Assembly: GCA_019347945.1 (NCBI GenBank)
Contig: JAHWKK010000012.1
Location: 53,037-117,036 of the forward strand
Length of the DNA stretch: 64,000 nt
DNA from: Acidobacteriota bacterium
Lineage (GTDB): Bacteria; Acidobacteriota; Thermoanaerobaculia; Gp7-AA8; JAHWKK01
Reading direction: 5' to 3'
Below the pieces are notes generated by a model. The model was not told where the DNA came from and made no database searches. It worked only from the letters and a program-made list of their open reading frames with translations. Made by a program: the position numbers and the translations under genes. Of the stretch, positions 26,261 through 35,254 are shown in pieces (within the stretch, counting starts at the first letter, position 1; the number at the start of each line of letters is the position of its first letter).

Positions 26261-28276
26261 ATGAGCCGAGCGCTCGAAAACCTCTGGAGTAGGATTATCT
26301 CACCCGGAGCCTTTCAACCGATGACTCGTGGAACCAGGAGGTCGCTCATTGTCTGGGCCAGCTCGATCCTGCTGGTTCCCATCCTTTCGTCCGCGGCCGA
26401 TCTGTTTTCCGGTGTTCCCCTGCTGTCGGCGATGTTGAGCTTCTCTCTCGTTCTGGCGGTGCTGATCGCGACCCTTCTCACGACTTACCTCGCGATCGTT
26501 TTCGTCCGATGGGTTCTCAGCCGGTTGTTCTGGAGTGTCGGCCGTCGGCTGGCACTCAGTTATCTCCTTCTCGGACTGCTGCCTTTTCTTCTCTTTGCCG
26601 TCCTCGTCTGCGTGACCGGATACATCGGGCTGGGCGTAATGAGTCAGACCTCGTTTCGGGCGGCACGGCAACAGGAGATGGCGAGGCTCCAGCAGGCCAA
26701 TCTCGAGTACGTCCTGACCGGAGAGGTACCGAAGGACCTTCCGGAAGTCACCGAGGTGTATGACAGTCGAAATCCCGGAAAAGGGGAGCTGCCGGACTGG
26801 CTCGGCCGCGGGTCCTTTGCCGGGACGGCGCTTCGAGGCGATCACGCCGTCGTCATTTCCGCGAAGACGTACCTGATGCGAGATTCCCGCAGAGTCGTGG
26901 CGCTCGTTGTTCCGATGCAGCAGGCGTGGCGCGATTCGCTGGAGAACCGCAGCGGAATCCGGTCATTCAACATGACGCTGCATCGCAACGGCGAATCGAT
27001 CGAGGTCATGGAGACTGATCCGGTGATGGTGCGGCGGGCGATCAACGAGTTCGTCTTCAATGCATCGACCCTTGCGGGGGTGAGCTGGATCGACTTCACT
27101 CCCTTTCTCACCGACTGGGAAACGGGAGAAGAAACGAATCAGCAGCAATTCTTTCTGATTTCCAACCCTTACTCGAATCTTCTTTCGTTCTATCTCGGAA
27201 GCTCCTCCCGGTACCTGAACTATCTGCTTGCCGGAGTTCTGGGAGTCGCGATGATGCTGGCGCTCGTGTACCTGGCTACAGCATTGGTCGCGGTGGGGAT
27301 GATTCTTTCCATTACGAGAGCGGTGAATCGCATTCAGAAGGGGACGGCTGCGGTCGAAAGCGGGGACCTGAGTTATCGGATCGGGATGAAGCAGACCAAT
27401 CAGCTCGGAGACGTGGCGACCTCGTTCGACCGGATGACTGCGTCGATCTCGACGCTTCTCGAGCAGGCGGCCGAGCAGGAACGGTTGCGCAGTGAAATCG
27501 AGATCGCTGCCTCGATTCAGCAGAATCTTCTTCCCGACGAAGGACCGGAGATCGATGGGGTCGAGTTTGCTGCTTACTTCGAGCCCACCGCAGCGATCGG
27601 CGGCGACTATTACGACGTGTTCGTTCTCAGCGAGAACAAAGTGGCGGTAGCGATCGGAGATGTGGCCGGACACGGGCTCTCGACCGGAATCGTCATGGCG
27701 ATGGTCAAGGCGGCGATCACGACGCTCGTGGAAGAGCAGACCGACGAAGAGGCTCTTTTCCGAAGGCTGAACGCTCTGGTCTTCCAGTCCACGGAGCGGC
27801 GAGCCTTCATGACGCTCGGGTTCACGATCTTCGATCTCGAGGCGAAGACGATTTCTCACACGAACGCCGGCCACGTCTATCCCTACATACTCCGTGCGGG
27901 TTGTCCGCCGGAGCCGATCGAGGGTCCGTCGCTGCCTCTCGGGATCCGTCCGGGCATCCGCCCGATCACTTCGCTGACGGACCTTCGCGAAGGCGACACG
28001 CTGGTCTACCTTTCCGACGGGATCATCGAAGCCGTAGGGCCATCCGGTGATCCGTTCGGCTTCGAGAGGCTCGAGACGGTTCTGGAGGGACTGGCCGGCT
28101 CGGAACCCATCGAGGTTCGGGACCGCATTCTCGCTGCGGTCGACCGCTATGGGCGGACGGAAGAGTACGACGACGACCGTACTGTGATGATCCTGCGCTT
28201 CACCCGACTCGGCGAGAGCCGGGTCTCGCCGGAGCGCGAGACTGAGGACGAGATGCTGGTTTCTTCGGCGTCATGA
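26261..28276 (+). CDS. Membrane HAMP-SpoIIE serine phosphatase (RsbU-like)
   Basis: Dephosphorylates serine on a partner such as an anti-anti-sigma protein. Two to three N-terminal transmembrane helices (about residues 20-120), a sensor loop, another helix near 330-350, then HAMP (VNRIQKGTAAVESGDLSYRI, about 355-405), a short coiled coil (LLEQAAEQERLRSEIEIAAS) and the PP2C-type domain with GGDYYDVF, GDVAGHGLSTGI and SDGIIEA metal-binding Asp residues. I use ATG 26261 because GGGAGG is ten bases upstream; an upstream GTG at 26243 is weaker. No partner kinase or antagonist is visible. The stop overlaps a 51-codon ORF. Confidence 0.9.
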   Translation: MSRALENLWSRIISPGAFQPMTRGTRRSLIVWASSILLVPILSSAADLFSGVPLLSAMLSFSLVLAVLIATLLTTYLAIVFVRWVLSRLFWSVGRRLALSYLLLGLLPFLLFAVLVCVTGYIGLGVMSQTSFRAARQQEMARLQQANLEYVLTGEVPKDLPEVTEVYDSRNPGKGELPDWLGRGSFAGTALRGDHAVVISAKTYLMRDSRRVVALVVPMQQAWRDSLENRSGIRSFNMTLHRNGESIEVMETDPVMVRRAINEFVFNASTLAGVSWIDFTPFLTDWETGEETNQQQFFLISNPYSNLLSFYLGSSSRYLNYLLAGVLGVAMMLALVYLATALVAVGMILSITRAVNRIQKGTAAVESGDLSYRIGMKQTNQLGDVATSFDRMTASISTLLEQAAEQERLRSEIEIAASIQQNLLPDEGPEIDGVEFAAYFEPTAAIGGDYYDVFVLSENKVAVAIGDVAGHGLSTGIVMAMVKAAITTLVEEQTDEEALFRRLNALVFQSTERRAFMTLGFTIFDLEAKTISHTNAGHVYPYILRAGCPPEPIEGPSLPLGIRPGIRPITSLTDLREGDTLVYLSDGIIEAVGPSGDPFGFERLETVLEGLAGSEPIEVRDRILAAVDRYGRTEEYDDDRTVMILRFTRLGESRVSPERETEDEMLVSSAS

Positions 28277-28428
28277 TCTCTGCGGGACGTCAGCCCGCCG
28301 AGCCCGACCCCTTTCCATTGCTCTCTCTGCCGGGCCTGGCGCTCGGACTGGAGCGCTGTGACGTCGTGTCACGCAGAGTGGCAGGGCAGATTCCTTGCTA
28401 CCAGATCCGCAAGGACGTGGGAGGCTGA
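28273..28428 (+). CDS. 51-codon ORF coupled to the phosphatase and to ddl
   Basis: ATG at 28273 overlaps the phosphatase stop in ATGA, and the stop TGA shares a base with the ATG of ddl (TGATG). The predicted peptide (MISAGRQPAEPDPF... ending YQIRKDVGG) has two cysteines and no membrane helix. The exact fit between two genes, the four-base overlap at the front and the one-base overlap at the back argue that ribosomes pass through it. It may simply be a coupling leader. No family recognised. Confidence 0.5.
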   Translation: MISAGRQPAEPDPFPLLSLPGLALGLERCDVVSRRVAGQIPCYQIRKDVGG

Positions 28429-29453
28429 TGACGATTCGTACCATCCTTTTGTTTGGAGGGCTCAGCAGAGAGAGGCTCGTGTCGGTGGCTTCCGCCCAGA
28501 CCCTTGCGACGATCGTGGACCAGCCGGAGCTGTGGTTCTGGAGGCGGGACGGAAGAGTTCTGCAGGTCCATCGGAAAGCGCTTGCCTTGCACTCCGACGT
28601 ATTCGTTGAAGAATTCGATCCGGAGGGTCGTCTGCTGGGAGAGACGTTACCGGAGGCGTTGGATGCGAATGATCTGACCGACGCGGTGTTCGTCATCGGG
28701 CTGCATGGCGGAGCGGGGGAGAACGGAACGATCGCCGAGTGGATGGAACAGCGCACCATCGCATTCACCGGCTCCGGCTCGAAGGCCAGTCGTCTGGCTT
28801 TCGACAAGCCGGCGGCCAAGGACGCGGTGTCCGCTCACGGGGTTCGAGTGGCCCGTTCGATCGTGTGGACCAGGGACGACGGAGATTCCGACGAGATCCG
28901 TGCTCTGCTGAAAGAAGCGGGCCGGCTCGTGCTCAAGCCCGCGCAGGAAGGATCCAGCTACGGCATGCGAATCGTCGACAGCCCCCGGGAGCTCGATGAG
29001 TTTCTCTCGGCTTCCAGGGAAGATGAATACGACGCATGGCTCATCGAGGAGTTCGTCGATGGGGTCGAGCTGACGGGAGGGGTAATCGAGAGCGGCGGGC
29101 AGTTGATCACGCTTCCAACGGTCGAGATCCGCGCGGAGAAAGGGCGCGTCTTCGATTACCAGGGGAAGTATCTCGGCTCCGGAATTCGGGAGATCTGCCC
29201 GGCTGAGGTTCCGGAGACCGTCGAGCAGGCGAGCCGCGACTTTGCGAAAAAGGCTCACGAGGTTCTCGAATGCTATGGGTATTCGAGGAGCGATTTCATC
29301 GTGGGAGCCGAGGGACCGGTATATCTCGAGACCAATACCCTGCCGGGGCTGACGAAGAGCTCGCTGCTCCCGCAGGAGCTGCGCGCTGCCCGAATCGGAT
29401 TTCGGGATTTCATCGATGAGCAGATCAGGCTCGCGCGATTGAGGTACGACTGA
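28428..29453 (+). CDS. ddl: D-alanine--D-alanine ligase
   Basis: ATP-grasp enzyme making the D-Ala-D-Ala dipeptide of peptidoglycan. Motifs: GLHGGAGENGTIAEW in the N-terminal domain, LKPAQEGSSYGM, the EEFVDGVELTGG loop, and NTLPGLTKSSLLPQ near the end, all close to family consensus. I use ATG 28428 (341 residues), where MTIRTILLFGG begins the usual first strand and a GGGAGG precedes closely; a frame start at 28395 would add eleven residues. It is linked through the 51-codon ORF to the phosphatase upstream. Confidence 0.93.
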   Translation: MTIRTILLFGGLSRERLVSVASAQTLATIVDQPELWFWRRDGRVLQVHRKALALHSDVFVEEFDPEGRLLGETLPEALDANDLTDAVFVIGLHGGAGENGTIAEWMEQRTIAFTGSGSKASRLAFDKPAAKDAVSAHGVRVARSIVWTRDDGDSDEIRALLKEAGRLVLKPAQEGSSYGMRIVDSPRELDEFLSASREDEYDAWLIEEFVDGVELTGGVIESGGQLITLPTVEIRAEKGRVFDYQGKYLGSGIREICPAEVPETVEQASRDFAKKAHEVLECYGYSRSDFIVGAEGPVYLETNTLPGLTKSSLLPQELRAARIGFRDFIDEQIRLARLRYD

Positions 29454-29460
29454 GGCGTGC

Positions 29461-29486
29461 GCGGCCCGATGCCGACCTCGGGCCGC
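29461..29486 (+). terminator. GC-rich hairpin after ddl
   Basis: GCGGCCCGA (29461-29469) pairs perfectly with TCGGGCCGC (29478-29486) over an 8-base loop, with further GTGC/GCAC pairing outside. No U-run follows, so this is either a weak terminator or a structural hairpin. Confidence 0.4.
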
Positions 29487-29547
29487 ATGCACGAGCTGGC
29501 GAGATCGTCGCGACCGCTTTCTCTGACTGTGGAAAAATGAAGTGAAC

Positions 29548-29570
29548 GGGAGGGCTCGATCGGCCCTCCC
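29548..29570 (-). terminator. Rho-independent terminator of the minus-strand bacilliredoxin operon
   Basis: GGGAGGGC (29548-29555) pairs with GCCCTCCC (29563-29570) over a 7-base loop. Read on the minus strand the hairpin comes 8 bases after the brxA-like stop and is followed by a T-rich stretch including TTTTT. Confidence 0.65.
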
Positions 29571-29578
29571 TCCCCTGT

Positions 29579-30007
29579 TCAGGCCGTAGCCGTGGTCGGG
29601 CAGTACCGGTCGAAAGCGGCAGTCAGTTCCGCAGCGATGTCGTGGGCTTCACGACCTTCGATCTGGTGCCGCTCGATCATCTTGACGACCTGCCCATCCT
29701 TGAGCAGGGCGATCGAGGGGGACGAAGGGCGGTAGCCGACGAAGTAAGAGCGAGCCTTCATCGTGGCGTCTCGATCATTTCCCGCAAAAACCGTGATCTT
29801 CCGATCGGGTTGCACAGGATGATCGGCGGCGAGGCGGATCGCAGGCCTCGCATTTGCCGCCGCACAGCCACATACCGAATTGACGACGACCAGAACGGTA
29901 CCCTCCTTCTCGACGGCGGCCGCTACGTCTTCCGCGGTTCTCGCCTCCGAAAGCCCGACACCCGTCAGCTCCTCGCGCATCGGTTTGATCAGCATTTCGT
30001 CATACAT
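29579..30007 (-). CDS. BrxA/BrxB-family bacilliredoxin
   Basis: A thioredoxin-fold disulphide reductase that removes bacillithiol or similar low-molecular thiols from proteins. The CxC active site is Cys46-Gly-Cys48 in VVNSVCGCAAANARP, as in YphP/YqiW. The remaining sequence (FAGNDRDATMKAR, and YPSSPSIALLK-like GYRPSSPSIALLKDGQ) follows the family closely. 142 residues is usual. The ribosome site GGAGG overlaps the end of the glycosyltransferase gene, six bases before the ATG. A terminator follows. Confidence 0.9.
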   Translation of the reverse strand: MYDEMLIKPMREELTGVGLSEARTAEDVAAAVEKEGTVLVVVNSVCGCAAANARPAIRLAADHPVQPDRKITVFAGNDRDATMKARSYFVGYRPSSPSIALLKDGQVVKMIERHQIEGREAHDIAAELTAAFDRYCPTTATA

Positions 30008-30008
30008 A

Positions 30009-31280
30009 TCAATCCTCCTTCGGCTGGAAAGAACCCGGTGCCGTCTCGAATAATTCGGGCCCGCGCTTGATCGGGGAATCCGAAAGATGCCGGACCCCGC
30101 TGACCGTAAGCCAGACGAGGAGCAGCCACAGCGGAATCGCCAGCCAGTTCACAATCCACCCGCCCCGAGCTTCCCACAGAGCGTTCGCGTAGTACCACGT
30201 CAGCTCGCGACACCAGATCGTGTAGGTCACGTAGAGGTAAAGCGAGACGCTTGCGACCAGCAGGAGCGTCTGTCGGAAGGTCAGCGTAAAGATTGCGAAG
30301 GGGATCAGCCAGGAGAGGTACTGGACTCCGAAGCCGGGGCTCAGACAGAGAAAAATCGACAGGCTCAGATGAATTGCCGCCGGAAGCTTCTCGAGGGAAA
30401 TTCCGCTCCGGAAGCATACCAGCGCAAACGCACCGACAACGACCAGAATCAGCCATTTTCCGAGTCCGTGGTAGAGGTCGGCGGCCTCGACGATCCCGTA
30501 TCGCAATGCGCCTTCGGGAGTCAGACTGAGCTCCTGGAGTATTCCGGTGATTCCCCAGCCGCCTCCGGCCGGCGTGTATCCGAAGACGTTGTGAAGATAC
30601 CGGGGCGAGCCCGCGAGAACGGGTGGTATGAACGCGACCACGAAGGTGACGGTAAATGCAGCGAGGAAGCGAGCAGCGGGTCCGAACCGCCAGGGGCCTT
30701 GCGCCTTCCCGGCGAGGAACGCGAGGATCACCGGTACCAGAACGATCGGTACGAGCTTGATCGATGCGGCGAGAGCCAGAGTGACTCCGGCAAGCCATTG
30801 TGCGTTTCCGCGAACCAGAAGCCAGAGCGAGGCGGCAATGAGCATCAGCATCGTCGGGTCGGTATTTCCGTGGAATCCCGAGACGAAAATCGATGCCGGT
30901 GCGATCAGTACGATCGCGGGCGCCAGGAGCGTGTACCTGGGTGCCACCCGGATTGCGATCAGGCAGAGGAAGCCAGCGGTCGCAGCGTCCGCGAGCGTCT
31001 GGACGAGCCGCAGCACATCGCCTCCGGCGAGCCCGATCGCTTCCCCGAGCCGGGCATAGAGAATCATCAGCGCGAGGGATAAGGGAGGATGATTGATCGC
31101 GGAGTGGACGCTGTAGGCCCCCGCTATGCCGAACTCGCGGGCAATCGACGTCCAGAGCTCGATTGCGAGGACATCGTTGGTGCCGAGAGTCGTAGCGACC
31201 AGGAGAAGTCGGAGGGCGAGTCCCGCTACGAACGCGACGAGGAAAAACCTCGACTCACTTGCCGACCCGAGGTCCTTCAG
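30009..31280 (-). CDS. GT87-like polytopic glycosyltransferase, probable CTG start
   Basis: About ten to eleven transmembrane helices with the GT87/DUF2029-like mannosyltransferase layout: an early extracytoplasmic loop with AINHPPLSLALMILYAR, later FHGNTDPTMLML, and a Lys in AASIKLVPIVLVP. Donors are polyprenol-linked sugars. The first ATG (31067) lies after the conserved HPPL loop, so the real start must be upstream, but no ATG, GTG or TTG exists in frame before the previous in-frame stop. CTG 31280 overlaps the yihY stop in CTGA and is preceded by GGGGGGAG, and gives 423 residues. I take it as the start; sequencing error is the alternative. Confidence 0.75.
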   Translation of the reverse strand: MKDLGSASESRFFLVAFVAGLALRLLLVATTLGTNDVLAIELWTSIAREFGIAGAYSVHSAINHPPLSLALMILYARLGEAIGLAGGDVLRLVQTLADAATAGFLCLIAIRVAPRYTLLAPAIVLIAPASIFVSGFHGNTDPTMLMLIAASLWLLVRGNAQWLAGVTLALAASIKLVPIVLVPVILAFLAGKAQGPWRFGPAARFLAAFTVTFVVAFIPPVLAGSPRYLHNVFGYTPAGGGWGITGILQELSLTPEGALRYGIVEAADLYHGLGKWLILVVVGAFALVCFRSGISLEKLPAAIHLSLSIFLCLSPGFGVQYLSWLIPFAIFTLTFRQTLLLVASVSLYLYVTYTIWCRELTWYYANALWEARGGWIVNWLAIPLWLLLVWLTVSGVRHLSDSPIKRGPELFETAPGSFQPKED

Positions 31281-32716
31281 GCTCCCCCCGCGCTGACCGG
31301 GCCGAGGCTGCCTGACGCATCATCCTGCCGCTTCGGACCGTAGAGCTCGCGAACCAGTCGACCGATGGAGTTGTCCTGAAGGCCGTCGGAACGGCACGTA
31401 TCGAGAAAATGGAAGAGGTCGCTGATGGCGCGTTGCGGCCGATCGTTCTCATCATAGCGAGGAATGAGTCTCGCACCGCCTTCGATCGCATCGACGACTT
31501 CCTCGATGCGAATCCGATCCGGATCGCAGGCGGGGAGCCAGCCTCGCCATTCACCGCCGATTTCCTTGGCCAGGTGGGCGCGCTCGAGCTTGATGAGAAT
31601 GTCTGCCATCTGCTGATCGGTCGCGCGGAACATTTCAGCGAGGCGGTAGGACGACGGTGGCTCCTCCCGCTGATCGAATCGTCGTGCAATCTCGATCAGC
31701 GCGCGTATCGCAAAATAGAGCTCGTATTCGGGTCGCTCCTCCAGCGACATCTCACTGGCCCTGACGATTCCCTGGAGGTTCTGGTGAACGTAGCTGACGA
31801 CGACGCCGAGCAGAATGACGACCCACAAAATCTCGATCGCGAGAAGAAAAAGGATGATCAGTCCGAGAGCCCCGTAGATCACGTTGAGCCGGCCGGCAAA
31901 GAGTGATTCCGCATAAACCCCGAATCCGAATCTGACGAGCTCGAACAGAACAGTCGTCATGACGGCGCCGAAAAATGCCGACCGGAGACTGACCTTGGTC
32001 GCGGGAACCAGCCAGAAAAGCATGGTGAAGGCAATGAAGAGCACCAGCATCGGCAGAATGCTCGGAAGCGGTGTTCTCCTGATGACGACGTCGAGATATT
32101 CGCTCCCCGCCAGAGATGCAGAGGTCGTCAGCGAAATACCGATCAGTATGGGACCCCAGAAGAGGAGCATCGTGAACGCACGCAGCCGCTGACGGTAGCT
32201 CCGGGTCTTCTTGATGTGCCAGATTTGATTGAAGCCCACCTCGACGGCCATGAAGAGGCGGAAGGAAATGACCAGAAACACGATGGCACCGAAGGCGGAA
32301 GCGGTGGAAGCCTGATCGGCAAAACGTGTCAGATGGGAAGCGATCTGCGGTGCCTGATAGGGAAGAATGACGTTGAGAAGTGAATCGAGCTGAGATCGCA
32401 TATCGGGCAGGATTCGCGCGAAATAGCTCTCGATGACGATGGAAAAGGCGACGATCAGAGGAACGAGAGACAGAAGCGTCGTATAGGCGAGCGAAGCTGC
32501 TCGCAGCGAGCCCTCGTTCGACCAGAATTCGCGAATCACCTCGCGAGCGAAGAGCAGTGTCTCGACGAGAGCGGCACGCCCTCGCTTCTTACCGATGGCA
32601 TTTTTCGAGTAGATCTCGCGGGCCTCGAGCGTCCAGTAGTTCCAGAACGAGGTCCGGGCCGCCCGCAGCCGATCGGTGAGTCGTCGCGGTTCCTTCTCGT
32701 CGGTCTGGCCCGTCAT
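31277..32716 (-). CDS. YihY/BrkB-family inner-membrane protein
   Basis: Six or seven transmembrane helices in the central part (about residues 80-330), including SLAYTTLLSLVPLIVAF and FWLVPATKVSLRSAFFGA, identify the YihY (formerly RNase BN) family, whose true activity is unsettled. A C-terminal cytosolic extension of about 150 residues (from YELYFAIRALIEIARRFD) looks like a winged-helix fold with EIGGEWRGWLPACDPDRI, found in a subset of the family. The stop overlaps the presumed CTG start of the GT87-like gene by four bases. Confidence 0.88.
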   Translation of the reverse strand: MTGQTDEKEPRRLTDRLRAARTSFWNYWTLEAREIYSKNAIGKKRGRAALVETLLFAREVIREFWSNEGSLRAASLAYTTLLSLVPLIVAFSIVIESYFARILPDMRSQLDSLLNVILPYQAPQIASHLTRFADQASTASAFGAIVFLVISFRLFMAVEVGFNQIWHIKKTRSYRQRLRAFTMLLFWGPILIGISLTTSASLAGSEYLDVVIRRTPLPSILPMLVLFIAFTMLFWLVPATKVSLRSAFFGAVMTTVLFELVRFGFGVYAESLFAGRLNVIYGALGLIILFLLAIEILWVVILLGVVVSYVHQNLQGIVRASEMSLEERPEYELYFAIRALIEIARRFDQREEPPSSYRLAEMFRATDQQMADILIKLERAHLAKEIGGEWRGWLPACDPDRIRIEEVVDAIEGGARLIPRYDENDRPQRAISDLFHFLDTCRSDGLQDNSIGRLVRELYGPKRQDDASGSLGPVSAGGA

Positions 32717-32779
32717 GAGGATCTCGGTTATGGCGCAGAAGACTGCGCACCCCGAACAGATTGTACAGAATGGGGCACC

Positions 32780-33307
32780 TCAACTCCTCATCACCGACTG
32801 ATGAATCGTGTCGAACAGGTAGATGAAGCCGACGATCGCCGAGAACGCCAGAATGACGGCGATCAGCAGAATCGTGGTGAGGATGACGAGGGCGATCAAG
32901 GCGATTTCCGTATTGGTTCGAGGAGGGCGGCTGATATCTCGATGTCTGAAGAGAAGCTCGACGTTTCCGAGATTCTCATGAAAGAAGAAGTCGAAGATGT
33001 CGCCGAGAAGCGGGATCGAGCCAATCCACACATCGATGAGTATGTTGACGACCATCTTCAGCAGAACTCGTGTCGGCACGCGGTGACGCAGGGCTCCGAT
33101 GATGATCCAGCTCGAGAAGACGGCGCTCACGACGTCCCCGAAACCGGGAACCAGGCCGACGATCGGAGCGAGGCCAACCTTGCGACGTGTGCCGGGAATC
33201 TCGATGGCGGCGTCGAGCAGCTGTGCGAGCCGTCTCAGTGCCAGGAGATCGGACGGCAGCCGTTCGTCGGGTTCGAGTATCTCCGGCTCGATTACGTTCT
33301 CGTTCAC
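32780..33307 (-). CDS. DUF4112-family membrane protein
   Basis: The segment LDAAIEIPGTRRKVGLAPIVGLVPGFGDVVSA with two following hydrophobic helices is the signature of DUF4112 proteins. A second conserved point is IPLLGDIFDFFFHENLGNVELLFRH. A third, strongly hydrophobic region closes the protein (about residues 135-165). Function unknown. It sits 45 bases after the histidine kinase and 63 bases before yihY on the same strand. Confidence 0.85.
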   Translation of the reverse strand: MNENVIEPEILEPDERLPSDLLALRRLAQLLDAAIEIPGTRRKVGLAPIVGLVPGFGDVVSAVFSSWIIIGALRHRVPTRVLLKMVVNILIDVWIGSIPLLGDIFDFFFHENLGNVELLFRHRDISRPPRTNTEIALIALVILTTILLIAVILAFSAIVGFIYLFDTIHQSVMRS

Positions 33308-33352
33308 GGCTCGGGGCTCTGCAATTGCCGGGCAATCTCGAAAAGCGACCCC

Positions 33353-35254
33353 TCAGGGGCGGTTGTCGGGGTCGAATGCCTCGACGGGAACGTCGAATCG
33401 TTTTCTGGCAGGTTTCAGAGTAATGTAGACGGTGGATCCTTCTCCGGGCCTCGACTCGGCAAAGATCTCGCCGCCGTGGCTCTCGACGATCTGTCTGGCA
33501 ACGGCGAGTCCGAGACCGGTCGCGTTTCTTTTAGTCGAGAACATCGGCTCGAAGGCCCGGGCGAGAACGTCCCGGGGCATCCCCGTCCCCGTGTCGGTCA
33601 CGGAGATCATGACCCAGCTGCGCGCATATGAGTGAGCTTCCGGCAGCGAGTCTGTACTCCCCGCTGTCGTGAGCCGCACTTCGATCCGGCCTCCCTGCGG
33701 CATGGCCTCGGTGGAGTTTGACATAACGTTCAGCAGCACCTGCTGCAACTGCTTTTCGTCGACTGAGAGGTCGATGTCCGGTTGGTCGTATCTGAACATC
33801 AGGCGGATGTCGGGCGTGAGTGTCGGCTCGAGCACAGCGATCACGGATTCGATGAGCTCGCAGGCTCGAATCGTCTTTCTCACGGGCTCTTCAGGATGGA
33901 CGCACTGAAGGATCTGCCGCGTGATCTGGTGTCCGCGCTCGACGGCCGCGTGGATGAATCGTGTCGCGTCCTTCGATCCGGGATCCTGTTCCTCGTTTCG
34001 CATGAGAATTTCCGCAAACGGGAGAATCCCCATCAGGACGTTGTTGAACTCGTGGGCGATCTTTTCAGTGAGCAGGCCGAGATTTTCGAGACGCCCGAAC
34101 TGCTCGATCTGCCGGTGCAGGCGCTTTTGTTCCGCGACATCGCTGAAAACGATCACTGTCCATCGCTCGGACTCGGCACCGAGAATGGGCAGCGAGGTGA
34201 AGATGGCCTGAAACGGCTGGCCGTCGATTCGGGTAAATTGCGTCAAGCGGTATCGGACGATCTGCCGCGAGTGGAGAGCCCGAAGCAGCGGGCAGGTTCC
34301 TTCGTCGTCGCATCGCGGGTGCACGAGGGTGTGAAAATCGACTCCCTCAGCATCCTCGGAACCGAGAGCCCGGGCTGCAGCCGAATTCATGAAGATGCTC
34401 TTCCCTGCGGAGTCGACCGCGCAGATGCCGTCCAGGGTGGACTGCAGAATCGTCTCGCTGAGCGCGGTCGCTCGCAGATTCCGTCGTTCGCTTTCCCTTC
34501 TTTCGCTGATATCGGTCATGACTTCGCTGTAGAAGAGAATCTGGCCATCGTCGTCGCGAACGGGTGAAATCGAGCTGGCGAACCACCGAATCGAGCCGTC
34601 CGGGAGATCGAGCCTCCGCTCTCCTTCCCAGGCATCCAGCTGGCCGCGTGCAATCGCATCGATGGCCAGGCCGAAGTCAGGCTCGCCGGGATAAACCTCG
34701 GCCCAGCTCTTTCCGATGATCTCCACCGTGTCCCGTCCGACCATCTCGGCGTAGCTGTGGTTCACCTGGGAGAATGCGAGCGAGGGTGTGATGTGAGCGA
34801 TTCCGACCGCGGATTGAAGGAAACTTGCCGAAAACCTCAGCTCCGAGCTGCGCAGAGCCGTGTTGAATGCCGAAATTCGTTGCCGGAGGTCTCGTTTGTC
34901 GAGCTCCTTCTTGATCGTGCCGGCCAGCTCCGGAACACGTGCCCTGTTCAAAACGCAGCGGGCACCGAACTTCATCAGCCGCATCGAGGTCTCGACGTCA
35001 CGTTCATCCGAGAGGAGGATCAGCGGCAGGTCGGGGAGCTCTTCGGAAAGCCGGGAAACGAGGTCGGTCACCTGAGTCGGGGCCACAGCAGGGTTTGCGA
35101 GGACGAGGTCGAAAACCGCGCATGAGCCGAGTGCTTTCAGCTCGCTGCGGCTGGTCACCTCGACGATTTCGACTGAGCGAGAGAGCTTTAGGATCTCCCG
35201 GCGCACCAGGAGAGCGTTTTCCCGCCCGTTCTCGATGAGCAGCAATCGAATCAT
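33353..35254 (-). CDS. PAS sensor histidine kinase with degenerate receiver-like N-terminus
   Basis: Cytosolic signalling kinase, 633 residues. Residues 1-120 have receiver-domain fold (LLLIENGREN, LPLILLSDERD) but the phosphoacceptor Asp position reads LANPAV and the conserved Lys is missing, so it is probably not phosphorylated. Two PAS domains follow (about 130-250, ending ISPVRDDDGQILFYSEVMTD, and about 265-375). The kinase core has an H box (EKIAHEFNNVLMGI, near residue 400), N box (NVMSNSTEAMP), G1 (DTGTGMP) and G2 (TGLGLAVARQ). No receiver partner lies next to it. It heads a minus-strand run with DUF4112 and yihY. Confidence 0.9.
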   Translation of the reverse strand: MIRLLLIENGRENALLVRREILKLSRSVEIVEVTSRSELKALGSCAVFDLVLANPAVAPTQVTDLVSRLSEELPDLPLILLSDERDVETSMRLMKFGARCVLNRARVPELAGTIKKELDKRDLRQRISAFNTALRSSELRFSASFLQSAVGIAHITPSLAFSQVNHSYAEMVGRDTVEIIGKSWAEVYPGEPDFGLAIDAIARGQLDAWEGERRLDLPDGSIRWFASSISPVRDDDGQILFYSEVMTDISERRESERRNLRATALSETILQSTLDGICAVDSAGKSIFMNSAAARALGSEDAEGVDFHTLVHPRCDDEGTCPLLRALHSRQIVRYRLTQFTRIDGQPFQAIFTSLPILGAESERWTVIVFSDVAEQKRLHRQIEQFGRLENLGLLTEKIAHEFNNVLMGILPFAEILMRNEEQDPGSKDATRFIHAAVERGHQITRQILQCVHPEEPVRKTIRACELIESVIAVLEPTLTPDIRLMFRYDQPDIDLSVDEKQLQQVLLNVMSNSTEAMPQGGRIEVRLTTAGSTDSLPEAHSYARSWVMISVTDTGTGMPRDVLARAFEPMFSTKRNATGLGLAVARQIVESHGGEIFAESRPGEGSTVYITLKPARKRFDVPVEAFDPDNRP

